DNA of 64,000 nucleotides from assembly GCF_009674535.1 (NCBI RefSeq), contig NZ_WKJK01000002.1, positions 558,001-622,000 on the forward strand, given 5' to 3'. This stretch comes from Duganella guangzhouensis (lineage in GTDB: Bacteria; Pseudomonadota; Gammaproteobacteria; Burkholderiales; Burkholderiaceae_D). A program made the position numbers and the translations under genes. Below are positions 17,731 through 26,000 of the stretch, piece by piece; the stretch's first letter is position 1, and every line of letters starts with the position of its first letter. A model generated the notes under the pieces. It saw only the letters and a program-made list of their open reading frames with translations. It was not told where the DNA came from and made no database searches.

Positions 17731-17760
17731 GCAAACAGTTTATACCATGTCGCAAACGTT
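17731..17760. promoter_or_regulatory. Candidate AraC-type operator (direct repeat, 21-bp period)
   Basis: GCAAACAGTT at 17731-17740 and GCAAACGTT at 17752-17760: the starts are exactly 21 bp apart, two helical turns, the arrangement AraC-family proteins use. Lies in the gap between the AraC regulator and the P450 gene. Confidence 0.45.
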
Positions 17761-17818
17761 CAATACGCTGCGCGCGCGGCGCGGCACACTGGCACTATCG
17801 TTACTCCAGGAAGCCGTC

Positions 17819-19246
17819 ATGCAGAACACGATCAACGCCCCCGCCTCCGCCAACACCGCGCTGCGCCACCTGCGCGACCTGCCGGGACCACGTCCCTGGC
17901 CGTTGGCCGGCAATCTGCCGCAATTGCGCGCGCTGCGTATCCATCAGGACGTGGAGGCGTGGAGCAAGCGTTATGGTCCGCTGTTCAAAATCACGTTTGG
18001 CCGCACGCCCTTGCTGGTGGTGGCCGACCATCAACTGGTGAACGCGGTGCTGCGCGACCGGCCGGATGGTTTCCGGCGGCCGTCGATCAGCGCCATCATT
18101 TCCGAGGAAATGGGCGGCCGGCCCGGCGTGTTTTTGGCCGAGGGTGCGGCCTGGCGCGACCAGCGGCGCATGGTGATGGCAGCCTTGGCACCGCATGCGG
18201 TGAAGGCATATTTTCCATCGCTGGTGACGGTGGCGCTACGGCTGCAACAGCGCTGGCAACAGGCCGCGCGCGACGGCAGCAGCATCGATCTGGCCGAGGA
18301 TCTGAAACGCTACAGCGTCGACATCATCGCCGGACTGGCGTTCGGTTCAACCGTGAACACCATCGATGGCGGCGAGGATGTGATCCAGCGTCACATGGAC
18401 GTGGTGCTGCCGGCGGTGGCGCAGCGTTCGATCGCGCTGTTTCCTTACTGGCGCTATCTCAAGCTGCCGCGCGACCGCGCGCTGGACCGGCATCTGCTGG
18501 CGCTGAATCATGCCATCGATGAGCTGATCGCGGCGGCGCGCGCGCGGCTGACGGCCGATCCGGCGCGGCGCGAACGTCCATCCAATCTGCTGGAAGCGAT
18601 GATCTGCGCCGCCGATGAGGGCGGCAGCGGCGTCACCGACGCGGCGGTGGCCGGCAACGTCACCACCATGCTGTTGGCCGGCGAGGACACCACCAGCAAT
18701 ACGCTGGCGTGGATGCTGTATCTGTTGCAGCGTAATCCGGCGGCGATGCAAAAAGCGCGCGACGAAGTGCTGCGGGTGGCGCCCGATCCACGCGGCTTCA
18801 CCATCGAGCAGATGGACGCGCTGGATTATCTGGACGCCTGCGCGCAGGAGGCGATGCGTCTGAAGCCGGTGGCGCCCTTCATTCCGTTGGAAGCGCTGCG
18901 CGACAGTGTGGTGGGCGATGTGCAGGTGCCGAAAGGCGGCCTGGTATGGTGCGTGATGCGCAACGACAGCGTGTCCGACACCCACGTGCCCAATGCCGCC
19001 GCCTTCGATCCCGAGCGCTGGCTGGTACGCGGCGACGGCGCGATCGACAAACACGTCTCGATGCCGTTCGGCGCCGGCGTGCGTACGTGCCCGGGGCGCT
19101 ACCTGGCGCTACTCGAAATCAAAATCGCCGCCGCCATGCTGCTGTCCAGCTTCAGCATCCAATCCATCGACACCTTGGACGGCGCCGAGCCCGAAGAACT
19201 GATGGCCTTCACCATGTCCCCGATCGGCCTGCGCATGCGACTTTGA
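17819..19246 (+). CDS. Cytochrome P450
   Basis: 475 aa from ATG at 17819, which has CAGGAAG 6-8 nt upstream; another in-frame ATG lies at 17747. LPGPRPWPLAGNLPQL near the N-terminus is the proline-rich hinge. The I-helix oxygen-binding motif AGEDTTSN is near 286, the K-helix ExxR is EAMR, and the heme loop is FGAGVRTCPG near 417-426 with the axial Cys at about 424. No membrane anchor, so soluble and dependent on separate redox partners, which are not nearby. The substrate is unknown. Divergent from an AraC regulator. Confidence 0.92.
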   Translation: MQNTINAPASANTALRHLRDLPGPRPWPLAGNLPQLRALRIHQDVEAWSKRYGPLFKITFGRTPLLVVADHQLVNAVLRDRPDGFRRPSISAIISEEMGGRPGVFLAEGAAWRDQRRMVMAALAPHAVKAYFPSLVTVALRLQQRWQQAARDGSSIDLAEDLKRYSVDIIAGLAFGSTVNTIDGGEDVIQRHMDVVLPAVAQRSIALFPYWRYLKLPRDRALDRHLLALNHAIDELIAAARARLTADPARRERPSNLLEAMICAADEGGSGVTDAAVAGNVTTMLLAGEDTTSNTLAWMLYLLQRNPAAMQKARDEVLRVAPDPRGFTIEQMDALDYLDACAQEAMRLKPVAPFIPLEALRDSVVGDVQVPKGGLVWCVMRNDSVSDTHVPNAAAFDPERWLVRGDGAIDKHVSMPFGAGVRTCPGRYLALLEIKIAAAMLLSSFSIQSIDTLDGAEPEELMAFTMSPIGLRMRL

Positions 19247-19271
19247 TCGACCACAACACCGCTGGCGTCGC

Positions 19272-19291
19272 TTGACTATACAAATAGTCAA
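19272..19291 (+). promoter_or_regulatory. Palindromic operator at the brnT start
   Basis: TTGACTAT-ACAA-ATAGTCAA: a perfect 8-bp inverted repeat whose last base is the A of the brnT ATG. It holds a -10-like TATACA (19277-19282) and no Shine-Dalgarno. A likely site for autorepression by BrnA, as in other brnTA operons. Confidence 0.6.
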
Positions 19292-19581
19292 TGCATAATC
19301 AATTCAACGACATCGAATTCGATTTAGTAAAAGCCCAGTCAAATTTGCGCAAACACAAAGTAAGTTTTGGGCAGGCGGAGCAGGTTCTGCTAGATCCATT
19401 GGCGATCACCACAGAGGATAAGCACGCGCTCGGTGAGCAGCGTTTTTCGACTTTGGGCGCAGATGGCGCCGGGAAAATTCTGATAGTCATTCATACGTCG
19501 CGCGGTGATAGAACCAGGCTTATCTCCGCACGCAAGGCCAGCAAAAGCGAAGCGGAGAAATATCATGCGCAAGGAATATGA
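19291..19581 (+). CDS. brnT: BrnT family toxin (type II toxin-antitoxin)
   Basis: 96 aa. Matches the BrnT pattern: IEFDLVKAQSNLRKHKVSF near the N-terminus, then a D-P segment and a C-terminal RTRLISARKASKSEAEKY. BrnT is a RelE-like ribonuclease that cuts RNA and stops translation. No Shine-Dalgarno precedes the ATG; the start codon touches a palindrome. The antitoxin gene overlaps by 17 bp. GC content here is visibly lower than in the neighbours, a sign of horizontal transfer. Confidence 0.9.
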   Translation: MHNQFNDIEFDLVKAQSNLRKHKVSFGQAEQVLLDPLAITTEDKHALGEQRFSTLGADGAGKILIVIHTSRGDRTRLISARKASKSEAEKYHAQGI

Positions 19582-19768
19582 TTTCAGTAAAGGATGGCGT
19601 GGTGCAGTGCTATCGACAAAAGGGAAAACACAAGTTTCAGTTTATCTCGACGATGACGTGTACGCTTTTTATCTTTCCAAGGCGGAGTCACTGGGACGCG
19701 GCTATCAAGGACTGATTAATGAAGTCCTGAAGACTGCCATGCTGCAAAATCAGATACCGCCACGCTAG
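19565..19768 (+). CDS. brnA: BrnA family antitoxin
   Basis: 67 aa from ATG at 19565. Starts MRKEYDFSKGWRGAVL, the conserved BrnA N-terminus, followed by a ribbon-helix-helix core (TQVSVYLDDDVYAFYLSKAE, GYQGLINEVLK). It binds BrnT and represses the operon through DNA binding. Overlaps brnT by 17 bp, in the usual toxin-first order. Confidence 0.9.
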   Translation: MRKEYDFSKGWRGAVLSTKGKTQVSVYLDDDVYAFYLSKAESLGRGYQGLINEVLKTAMLQNQIPPR

Positions 19769-19839
19769 CCATTTGCAAGACTGTTTCGCGTGCGCGGCGG
19801 TCGTGCTACGCTGATCCTTATGAGCCAGGGAGGAGCGCG

Positions 19840-20151
19840 ATGCGGTTTAAATTTGAAACCAAGCGGCAGGGCCGCTGTTTTGCGGAAAGCGAACATGACG
19901 ATGACGCCATCCGCGTCGAGATCTGGTACGACCAGAATACCGATCCCAAAAAGGTCGAGTACCTGCTGCATATCCGCGACGAACCGCCGCCCAAGCAGAT
20001 CACCGAAGCCGGCGCCTTGCAGGACGCCACCCGCATCGCCATCAACCACTTCCAGGCCACCAAGACCAAAGACGGTGACGAGTTCGAAATGCACTGCAGC
20101 CGCATCACCGCCCGCTGGTCCGGCACGCTGTATAACAAACTGAGCGGCTAG
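19840..20151 (+). CDS. Conserved hypothetical protein
   Basis: 103 aa. I do not recognise the family. A strong RBS (GGGAGGAG, 5-6 nt before the ATG) and smooth codon use make it a real gene. The protein is charged and soluble (FETKRQGRCFAESEHDDDAIRVEIWYD near the N-terminus shown in part, FEMHCSRITARWSG near the C-terminus), with no signal peptide or membrane segment. An overlapping longer frame from 19790 lacks an RBS. It is followed in 8 bp by the GFA-family gene, so the two may be co-transcribed. Confidence 0.7.
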   Translation: MRFKFETKRQGRCFAESEHDDDAIRVEIWYDQNTDPKKVEYLLHIRDEPPPKQITEAGALQDATRIAINHFQATKTKDGDEFEMHCSRITARWSGTLYNKLSG

Positions 20152-20159
20152 GCCAGCAG

Positions 20160-20567
20160 ATGCCCGACCATCACGCTACCGCATCCTGCAGCTGCGGCCA
20201 GCTGCGCATCGAAGTCCGCGGCGCCCCTCGCGGCGTCGGCCTGTGTCACTGCCTCGCATGCCAGCGCCGCACCGGCAGCGTGTTCGCCGCGCTGGCCAGC
20301 TTCAATGCGCCGTACCAGGTCAGCGGCCAGGCCACGGAATACCTGCGCAGCGGCGACCAGGGCGCGCAATTCCTGTTCCGCTTTTGCCCGGTATGCGGCA
20401 CCACCGTGTACCACACCGAAGTCGGTGACGACAGCCGGGTCAGCGTCGCGGTCGGCGCGTTTGCCGACCCGACGTTTCCAGCGCCCACCGTCTCGGTCTA
20501 CGACAGCCGCCGTCATCCCTGGGTCCAGCTGCCGCCGGGCACGCGGGCTTACCACACCGATCCATAA
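20160..20567 (+). CDS. GFA family protein (CENP-V/GFA zinc fold)
   Basis: 135 aa. Cysteines C10 and C12 (CSCG), C29, C31 and C34 (CHCLAC), and C76 and C79 (CPVC) form the two zinc sites of the glutathione-dependent formaldehyde-activating enzyme/CENP-V fold. The name reflects the founding member; most homologues do not have proven formaldehyde activity. Cytosolic. It ends at a bidirectional terminator shared with eda. Confidence 0.88.
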   Translation: MPDHHATASCSCGQLRIEVRGAPRGVGLCHCLACQRRTGSVFAALASFNAPYQVSGQATEYLRSGDQGAQFLFRFCPVCGTTVYHTEVGDDSRVSVAVGAFADPTFPAPTVSVYDSRRHPWVQLPPGTRAYHTDP

Positions 20568-20569
20568 AA

Positions 20570-20589
20570 AAAGGCGCCGCAGCGCCTTT
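20570..20589. terminator. Bidirectional rho-independent terminator between GFA gene and eda
   Basis: AAAGGCGC - CGCA - GCGCCTTT with A-run on the left and T-run on the right, so it works in both directions for the two convergent genes. Confidence 0.85.
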
Positions 20590-20593
20590 TGTC

Positions 20594-21220
20594 TTATGCC
20601 CGCAGGCTGCTGGCCGCCTTGGCCAGTTCGGTGATTTTGTCCCATTCACCGTTGGCGATCAGGTCTTTTGGCGTCAGCCACGAGCCGCCAACGCAGGCCA
20701 CGTTCTTCAGCTTGAGGAACTGCGGCGCGGTCTCGATCGAGATGCCGCCGGTCGGGCAGAAGGTGACGTCCGGCAGCGGGCCGGCGATCCCGTTCAGCAT
20801 GCCGACGCCGCCCGCCGGCACCGCCGGGAACAGTTTCAACTGCTTGAAGCCCTGCTCGCGCGCCACCATCACTTCCGACGGCGTCATCACGCCCGGCAGC
20901 AATGGCAGGCCGCTGCTCTTGGCGGCGGCGATCAGCGCCGGGGTCAAACCAGGCGACACGCCAAACACCGCGCCGGCATCGCGCGCGGCGGCGAATTCTT
21001 CCGGCTGGGTCAGCGTGCCGACGCCAACGATGGCGCCTTCCACCGCCGTCATGGCCTTGATCGCGCCCAGGCCGTGCGCGGTGCGCAGCGTCACTTCCAG
21101 CACGCGGATACCGCCGGCCACCAACGCTTTCGCCAGCGGCACGGCGTGATCAGGATCGTCGATCGCGATCACCGGGATCACGGCCGAGGTACGCATAATG
21201 TCGAGCAGAGACAGGGTCAT
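20594..21220 (-). CDS. eda: KDPG/KHG aldolase
   Basis: 208 aa from ATG at 21220 (MTLSLLDIMR); an upstream extension to 21292 would overlap edd by 71 bp. Splits 2-keto-3-deoxy-6-phosphogluconate to pyruvate and glyceraldehyde 3-phosphate, the last Entner-Doudoroff step. VLEVTLRT, GVMTPSE and KLFPAVPAGG (with the Schiff-base lysine), and CPTGGI are the family motifs. It starts 1 bp after the edd stop, so edd-eda is one operon, probably controlled by HexR from the site before edd. Confidence 0.95.
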   Translation of the reverse strand: MTLSLLDIMRTSAVIPVIAIDDPDHAVPLAKALVAGGIRVLEVTLRTAHGLGAIKAMTAVEGAIVGVGTLTQPEEFAAARDAGAVFGVSPGLTPALIAAAKSSGLPLLPGVMTPSEVMVAREQGFKQLKLFPAVPAGGVGMLNGIAGPLPDVTFCPTGGISIETAPQFLKLKNVACVGGSWLTPKDLIANGEWDKITELAKAASSLRA

Positions 21221-21221
21221 A

Positions 21222-23144
21222 TCAGGCTTCTTTCTTGGAGGAGAAATCTTCGTCGGAACCCGGCACGGTATTACCGACCGGCTCTTTTTCATGCAGATTC
21301 ACCGTGGTGGCGATCGGCGACGGCAGCGGGAAGGTAGTCGCGCCCTTCTCCGCCTCGCACACGCTGTTGCGGAACATTGAGAACAGCTCGCGGCCCATGC
21401 CAACCTGGTTGATCGACATGTCGGCATGCGCCATCGAGCGCGCGTGCCACACCGTCGAGTCGACCAGCGCTTCCAGCGTGCCGGATTCGGCGCAGACCTT
21501 GATGATGTCGCCATCGCGCACCAGGCCGAGCGGACCGCCGGCCAGGATTTCCGGCGACACGTGGATCGCCGCCGGCACCTTGCCCGACGCGCCCGACATG
21601 CGGCCGTCGGTCACCAGCGCCACCTTGCGGCCGGCGTCCTGCAGATTGGCCAGCGCCGGGGTCAGCGCGTGCAGTTCCGGCATGCCGTTGGCGCGCGGGC
21701 CCTGGAAGCGCAGCACCGCCACGAAATCGCGGTCCAGCTGGCCGGCCTTGTAGGCATCCATGAAGTCTTCCTGCGAGTTGAACACCAGCGCCGGCGCTTC
21801 CACCGTGCGGTGCTGCGGCTTCACCGCCGACACCTTCATCACGGCGCGGCCCAGGTTACCTTGCACCAGCACCATGCCGCCGTCCGGCGAGAATGGCGCG
21901 CTGGCTTTGCGCAGCACTTTGTCGTCGCCCGGTTCGAGCGGCGCATCCTTGAACACCACACCCTTGTCGCCCTCGCCCAGGAACGGTTCGGCGCAGTGCG
22001 CGCGCAGACCTTTGCCGAGGATGGTGGTGACGTCGTCGTGCAGCAGGCCGGCATCCAGCAGCTCGCGGATGACGAAACCGGTACCGCCGGCGGCGTGGAA
22101 GTGATTGACGTCAGCGTCGCCGTTTGGATAGATGCGGCACAGCAGCGGCACCACTTTCGACAGCTCGTTGAAATCGTCCCAGTCGATGACAATGCCGGCC
22201 GCCTTGGCGATCGCCGGCAGGTGCAGCGTGTGATTGGTGGAACCACCGGTGGCCAGCAGCGCCACCACGGCGTTGATGATGGCCTTCTCGTCGACCACAT
22301 GGCCGACCGGGATGTATTCGCCACCCTGGTCGGTGATGACGGCGGCGCGCTGGGCGGCAGCCTTGGTCAGCTCATCGCGCAGCGGCGTGTTCGGGGTGAT
22401 GAAGGCGGCGCCCGGCAGGTGCAGGCCCATCACTTCCATCAGCATCTGGTTGGAGTTGGCGGTGCCGTAGAAGGTACAGGTGCCGGCGCTGTGGTAGGAC
22501 TGCGACTCGCCTTCCAGCAGTTCGGCGCGGCCAACCTTGCCCTGGGCGTACAGCTGGCGCGTCTTGGCCTTCTCGGCGTTGGACAGGCCGGTGGTCATCG
22601 GGCCGGCCGGCACGAACACCGCCGGCAGGTGACCGAAGTGCAGCGCGCCGATCAGCAGGCCCGGCACGATCTTGTCGCACACGCCCAGGTACAGCGCCGA
22701 ATCGAACATATTGTGCGACAGCGCCACCGCCGCCGACATCGCAATCGCGTCACGCGAGAACAGCGACAGTTCCATGCCTGGCTGTCCCTGCGTGACGCCG
22801 TCACACATGGCCGGGGTGCCGCCGGCGAACTGCGCCACCGCGCCCACTTCGCGCACCGCTTGTTTGATAATTTCAGGATAACGCTCGAACGGCTGATGCG
22901 CCGACAGCATGTCGTTGTACGCCGAAACGATCGCCACCGACGGCTTCTTGACCTCTTTCAGCACCAGCTTGTCATTGGCCGGGAAGGCGGCAAAGCCGTG
23001 CGCCAGATTGGTACAGGCCAGCGTGCCGCGCTGCGGCCCTTTGACGCGGGCCGCTTCGAGGTGGGCCAGATAGGCGCCACGCGATGCTTTGCTACGCTGA
23101 ATGACGCGATTGGTGACGGCTTCTAAGACGGGATGCAACGCCAT
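21222..23144 (-). CDS. edd: 6-phosphogluconate dehydratase
   Basis: 640 aa, IlvD/Edd family with an iron-sulfur cluster. Dehydrates 6-phosphogluconate to KDPG. Conserved stretches: [20 protein letters not shown] with a cluster Cys, [33 protein letters not shown] and [17 protein letters not shown]. Length matches the family (about 600-640). RBS AAGGAAC precedes the ATG. A HexR-type site lies 26-40 bp upstream (23170-23184). Divergent from pgi. Confidence 0.96.
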   Translation of the reverse strand: MALHPVLEAVTNRVIQRSKASRGAYLAHLEAARVKGPQRGTLACTNLAHGFAAFPANDKLVLKEVKKPSVAIVSAYNDMLSAHQPFERYPEIIKQAVREVGAVAQFAGGTPAMCDGVTQGQPGMELSLFSRDAIAMSAAVALSHNMFDSALYLGVCDKIVPGLLIGALHFGHLPAVFVPAGPMTTGLSNAEKAKTRQLYAQGKVGRAELLEGESQSYHSAGTCTFYGTANSNQMLMEVMGLHLPGAAFITPNTPLRDELTKAAAQRAAVITDQGGEYIPVGHVVDEKAIINAVVALLATGGSTNHTLHLPAIAKAAGIVIDWDDFNELSKVVPLLCRIYPNGDADVNHFHAAGGTGFVIRELLDAGLLHDDVTTILGKGLRAHCAEPFLGEGDKGVVFKDAPLEPGDDKVLRKASAPFSPDGGMVLVQGNLGRAVMKVSAVKPQHRTVEAPALVFNSQEDFMDAYKAGQLDRDFVAVLRFQGPRANGMPELHALTPALANLQDAGRKVALVTDGRMSGASGKVPAAIHVSPEILAGGPLGLVRDGDIIKVCAESGTLEALVDSTVWHARSMAHADMSINQVGMGRELFSMFRNSVCEAEKGATTFPLPSPIATTVNLHEKEPVGNTVPGSDEDFSSKKEA

Positions 23145-23169
23145 GATCGTTCCTTATGAATGAATTCCG

Positions 23170-23184
23170 TGAAATTTTACTACA
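23170..23184 (-). promoter_or_regulatory. HexR-type operator before edd-eda
   Basis: On the minus strand TGTAGTAAAATTTCA, close to the known HexR consensus (TGTARTnnnATTACA-like). Identical in 14 of 15 bases to the first site before zwf. Confidence 0.75.
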
Positions 23185-23295
23185 AAATTCCAAAACCGAC
23201 TTTGTTTTCTTATAGAGCTGGCATGTGCTGGCGGTCGTCGGCGGCGTAATTCAATCCGTTACAACAGTGGAAAAAATCGTGGCCTGCAACCAAAG

Positions 23296-23310
23296 CGTAG
23301 TGAATTTACC
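23296..23310 (+). promoter_or_regulatory. HexR-type operator before pgi
   Basis: CGTAGTGAATTTACC, sharing GTAGTrAAwTT with the edd and zwf sites. Lies about 50 bp before pgi. Confidence 0.6.
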
Positions 23311-23348
23311 TGATTTTCCCTGTATTATTCGCTCATCCCCTCTTACCT

Positions 23349-23354
23349 CATAAT
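23349..23354 (+). promoter_or_regulatory. Possible -10 hexamer of a leaderless pgi transcript
   Basis: CATAAT is 7 nt before the pgi ATG; no Shine-Dalgarno is present (CAACATT lies between). Confidence 0.4.
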
Positions 23355-23361
23355 CAACATT

Positions 23362-25014
23362 ATGCGCCAGCCATCACTTACCTCGACCGCCAGTTTCCAA
23401 GCCCTAGCCGCTCATGCCGCCGACGCCAAGACCTGGCAGCTGCGCCAGTTGTTTGCGGCCGACGCACAACGTTTTCCCAAGCTGACCGTCGACGCGGCCG
23501 GCCTGTTCCTCGACTATTCCAAGAACCGCCTGGACGCCGACACCGTGCGCCTGCTGCTGGATCTGGCCCGCGAGCGCGGCGTCGAGCGCCAGCGCGACGC
23601 GATGCTGAATGGCGAGAAGATCAATCTTACCGAACAACGGGCTGTACTGCACACAGCATTGCGTATGCCGCGCGGCAAAGCCTTGGTGGTGGACGGCCAG
23701 GACGTCAACGCCGACGTGCACGCGGTGCTGGACCACGTGAAGGAATTCACCGACCGCGTGCGCAACGGCCAGTGGCTGGGCTACACCGGCAAGCCGATCA
23801 CCGACATCGTCAACGTCGGCATCGGCGGTTCGGACCTGGGACCGAAAATGGCGGTGCTGGCGCTGCGCTCGTACTCGCATCCGCGCCTGAAAACGCACTT
23901 CGTGTCCAACGTCGACGGCCATGACATGGACGCCGCGCTGGCCCTGGTCAACCCGGAAACCACGCTGTTCATCATCGCCTCCAAGACTTTCACCACCGCC
24001 GAGACCATGCTGAACGCCGGCACCGCCCGCACTTGGTTCCTGCAGAATGGCGGCAAGGCGGAAGACCTGGCCAAGCACTTCGTGGCGGTTTCCACCAACA
24101 CCAAGGCGGTGGCGGAATTCGGCATCGACACCGCCAATATGTTCCCGTTCTGGGACTGGGTCGGCGGCCGCTACTCAGTATGGTCGGCGATCGGCCTGTC
24201 GGTGGCGCTGGCGGTCGGTTTCGGCTATTTCAGCGATTTCCTGGCCGGCGCCCACGCCATGGATGAACATTTCCGCGAAGCGCCGCTGGAACAGAACATG
24301 CCGGTGCTGCTGGCCATGGTCGGTTTCTGGAACCGCCAGTTCCTCGACGCCGGCTCGCTGTCGATCGCGCCGTATCACCAGGATCTGAACCGCTTCCCGG
24401 CCTACCTGCAACAGCTGGACATGGAATCGAACGGCAAGCGCATCACCCGTGGCGGCGCTGAAGTCGACACCCCGACCTGTCCGGTGGTGTGGGGCGAATG
24501 CGGCACCAACGCGCAACACGCCTACTTCCAGCTGCTGCACCAGGGCACCGACGTGACGCCGATCGATTTCATCGCCGCGCTGCGCGCCACCCACGACCTG
24601 GCCGGCCATCACGACGCGCTGCTGGCCAACTGCTTCGCGCAATCGGAAGCCTTCATGACCGGCAAGACCGCCGATGAAGTGCGCGCCGACCTGGCCGGTT
24701 CCAAGCTGAGCGCCGAGGAAATCGACGCGCTGGTGCCGCACAAGACCTTCCCTGGCAACCGTCCATCCAACACCATCCTGATGGACCAGCTGACGCCGGG
24801 CGCGCTGGGCGCGCTGATCGCGCTGTACGAGCACAAGACCTTTGTGCAGGGCGTGATCTGGGACCTGAACAGCTTTGACCAGTGGGGCGTGGAGCTGGGC
24901 AAGGTACTGGCCAAGAACATCCAGTCGGAACTGACCGGCGAAGTAAAACCGGAACGTCACGACAGCTCGACCAATGGTCTGATCTTCATGGCAAAGGCGG
25001 CGCAACACATATGA
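23362..25014 (+). CDS. pgi: Glucose-6-phosphate isomerase
   Basis: 550 aa, interconverts glucose 6-phosphate and fructose 6-phosphate. Motifs: VNVGIGGSDLGPKM, FPFWDWVGGRYSVWSAIG, GTNAQHAYFQLLHQG with the catalytic His, and FDQWGVELGK with the catalytic Lys. Length is normal. No ribosome binding site is visible. A HexR-type site lies upstream, divergent from edd. The stop overlaps the next gene's ATG (ATGA). In an Entner-Doudoroff organism Pgi feeds fructose 6-phosphate back to glucose 6-phosphate. Confidence 0.96.
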   Translation: MRQPSLTSTASFQALAAHAADAKTWQLRQLFAADAQRFPKLTVDAAGLFLDYSKNRLDADTVRLLLDLARERGVERQRDAMLNGEKINLTEQRAVLHTALRMPRGKALVVDGQDVNADVHAVLDHVKEFTDRVRNGQWLGYTGKPITDIVNVGIGGSDLGPKMAVLALRSYSHPRLKTHFVSNVDGHDMDAALALVNPETTLFIIASKTFTTAETMLNAGTARTWFLQNGGKAEDLAKHFVAVSTNTKAVAEFGIDTANMFPFWDWVGGRYSVWSAIGLSVALAVGFGYFSDFLAGAHAMDEHFREAPLEQNMPVLLAMVGFWNRQFLDAGSLSIAPYHQDLNRFPAYLQQLDMESNGKRITRGGAEVDTPTCPVVWGECGTNAQHAYFQLLHQGTDVTPIDFIAALRATHDLAGHHDALLANCFAQSEAFMTGKTADEVRADLAGSKLSAEEIDALVPHKTFPGNRPSNTILMDQLTPGALGALIALYEHKTFVQGVIWDLNSFDQWGVELGKVLAKNIQSELTGEVKPERHDSSTNGLIFMAKAAQHI

Positions 25015-25898
25015 ACATCAAGGTAGCTTACGACGCCGTCATGCAAACCGGCGAGTGCCCGCTGTGGCACCCGCGCGAGCAGGCGCTGTACTGGGTCGAC
25101 ATCCCGGCTTTCACCGTGCACCGGCTCGATCCGGCCAGCGGCGCGCACCGCGCCTGGAAACTGGACAGCGAACCGGCCACGCTGGCCATCAGCGATCAGG
25201 GCGGCCTAGTGGTGGCGATGCGCAGCGGCTTCGCACACCTGGACACCGCCAGCGCGGACGTGAAGCTGACGCCCATCGTCGCCGCGCCGTATGACCAAGC
25301 CATCACCCGCTTCAACGATGGCCACGTCGATCCGGCCGGGCGCTTCTGGGTCGGCACCATTTACGAGCCGCGCGACAAGCCGGCGGCGGAAATGTATGTG
25401 CTGGAGCGCGGCCAGTTGCGCAAGGTATGGTCGGGCGGCATGACCAACTCCAACGGCTCCGGCTTCAGCCCGGACCAGAAGAGCATGTATCACGCCGACA
25501 CCGCCGCCCACCGCGTCACCAAGCTGGATTACGACGTCGCCACCGGCGCGGTCGACAACCAGCGCCTGCTGCACCAGTTCTCGATGGATAAGGAGAACAA
25601 TTACGGCGGCCGTCCGGACGGCGCCGCGATCGACAGCGAAGGCAATTACTGGGTGGCGATGTTTGAAGGCGCGCGCATCGCCAAGCTGTCGCCGGACGGC
25701 GCGCTGCTGGGCGAGATCAAGCTGCCGGTGCGTTGCCCGACCATGCCGGCCTTCGGCGGTCCGGATCTGCGCACGCTGTACGTCACCAGCGCCGGCGCCC
25801 GTCCGGCGCCGGAACTGGCGCAATATCCGCTGAGCGGCAAACTGCTGGCGATCGAGATGGATGTCGCCGGCCGCGAGGAGCCCGCCTACCGCGCATGA
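25011..25898 (+). CDS. SMP-30/gluconolactonase family lactonase
   Basis: 295 aa from ATG at 25011, overlapping pgi by 4 bp. Six-bladed beta-propeller of the SMP-30/gluconolactonase/LRE family: the metal-binding Glu15 in GECPLWHP, Asn in ITRFNDGHVDPAGRFWVGT, GMTNSNGSGFSPDQKSMYH, and the late Asp region GRPDGAAID. The family hydrolyses sugar lactones with a divalent metal. No signal peptide, so cytosolic. Because no 6-phosphogluconolactonase gene lies beside zwf, this coupled lactonase may fill that step; this is inference. Confidence 0.88.
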   Translation: MNIKVAYDAVMQTGECPLWHPREQALYWVDIPAFTVHRLDPASGAHRAWKLDSEPATLAISDQGGLVVAMRSGFAHLDTASADVKLTPIVAAPYDQAITRFNDGHVDPAGRFWVGTIYEPRDKPAAEMYVLERGQLRKVWSGGMTNSNGSGFSPDQKSMYHADTAAHRVTKLDYDVATGAVDNQRLLHQFSMDKENNYGGRPDGAAIDSEGNYWVAMFEGARIAKLSPDGALLGEIKLPVRCPTMPAFGGPDLRTLYVTSAGARPAPELAQYPLSGKLLAIEMDVAGREEPAYRA

Positions 25899-25941
25899 GG
25901 CAACGCCACGGAGGACACACACGATAGAAAATATGGAATTT

Positions 25942-25970
25942 TTGCTTTATATGCAATTTCATATTATTAT
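25942..25970 (+). promoter_or_regulatory. Promoter of the membrane protein gene with a palindrome in its spacer
   Basis: -35 TTGCTT (25942-25947), 17-bp spacer, -10 TATTAT (25965-25970). The spacer contains ATATG-CAATTT-CATAT (25949-25964), a candidate operator. Confidence 0.5.
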
Positions 25971-26000
25971 CGCGCGGAAAAGTTCTTCGTGGAATCCTAC

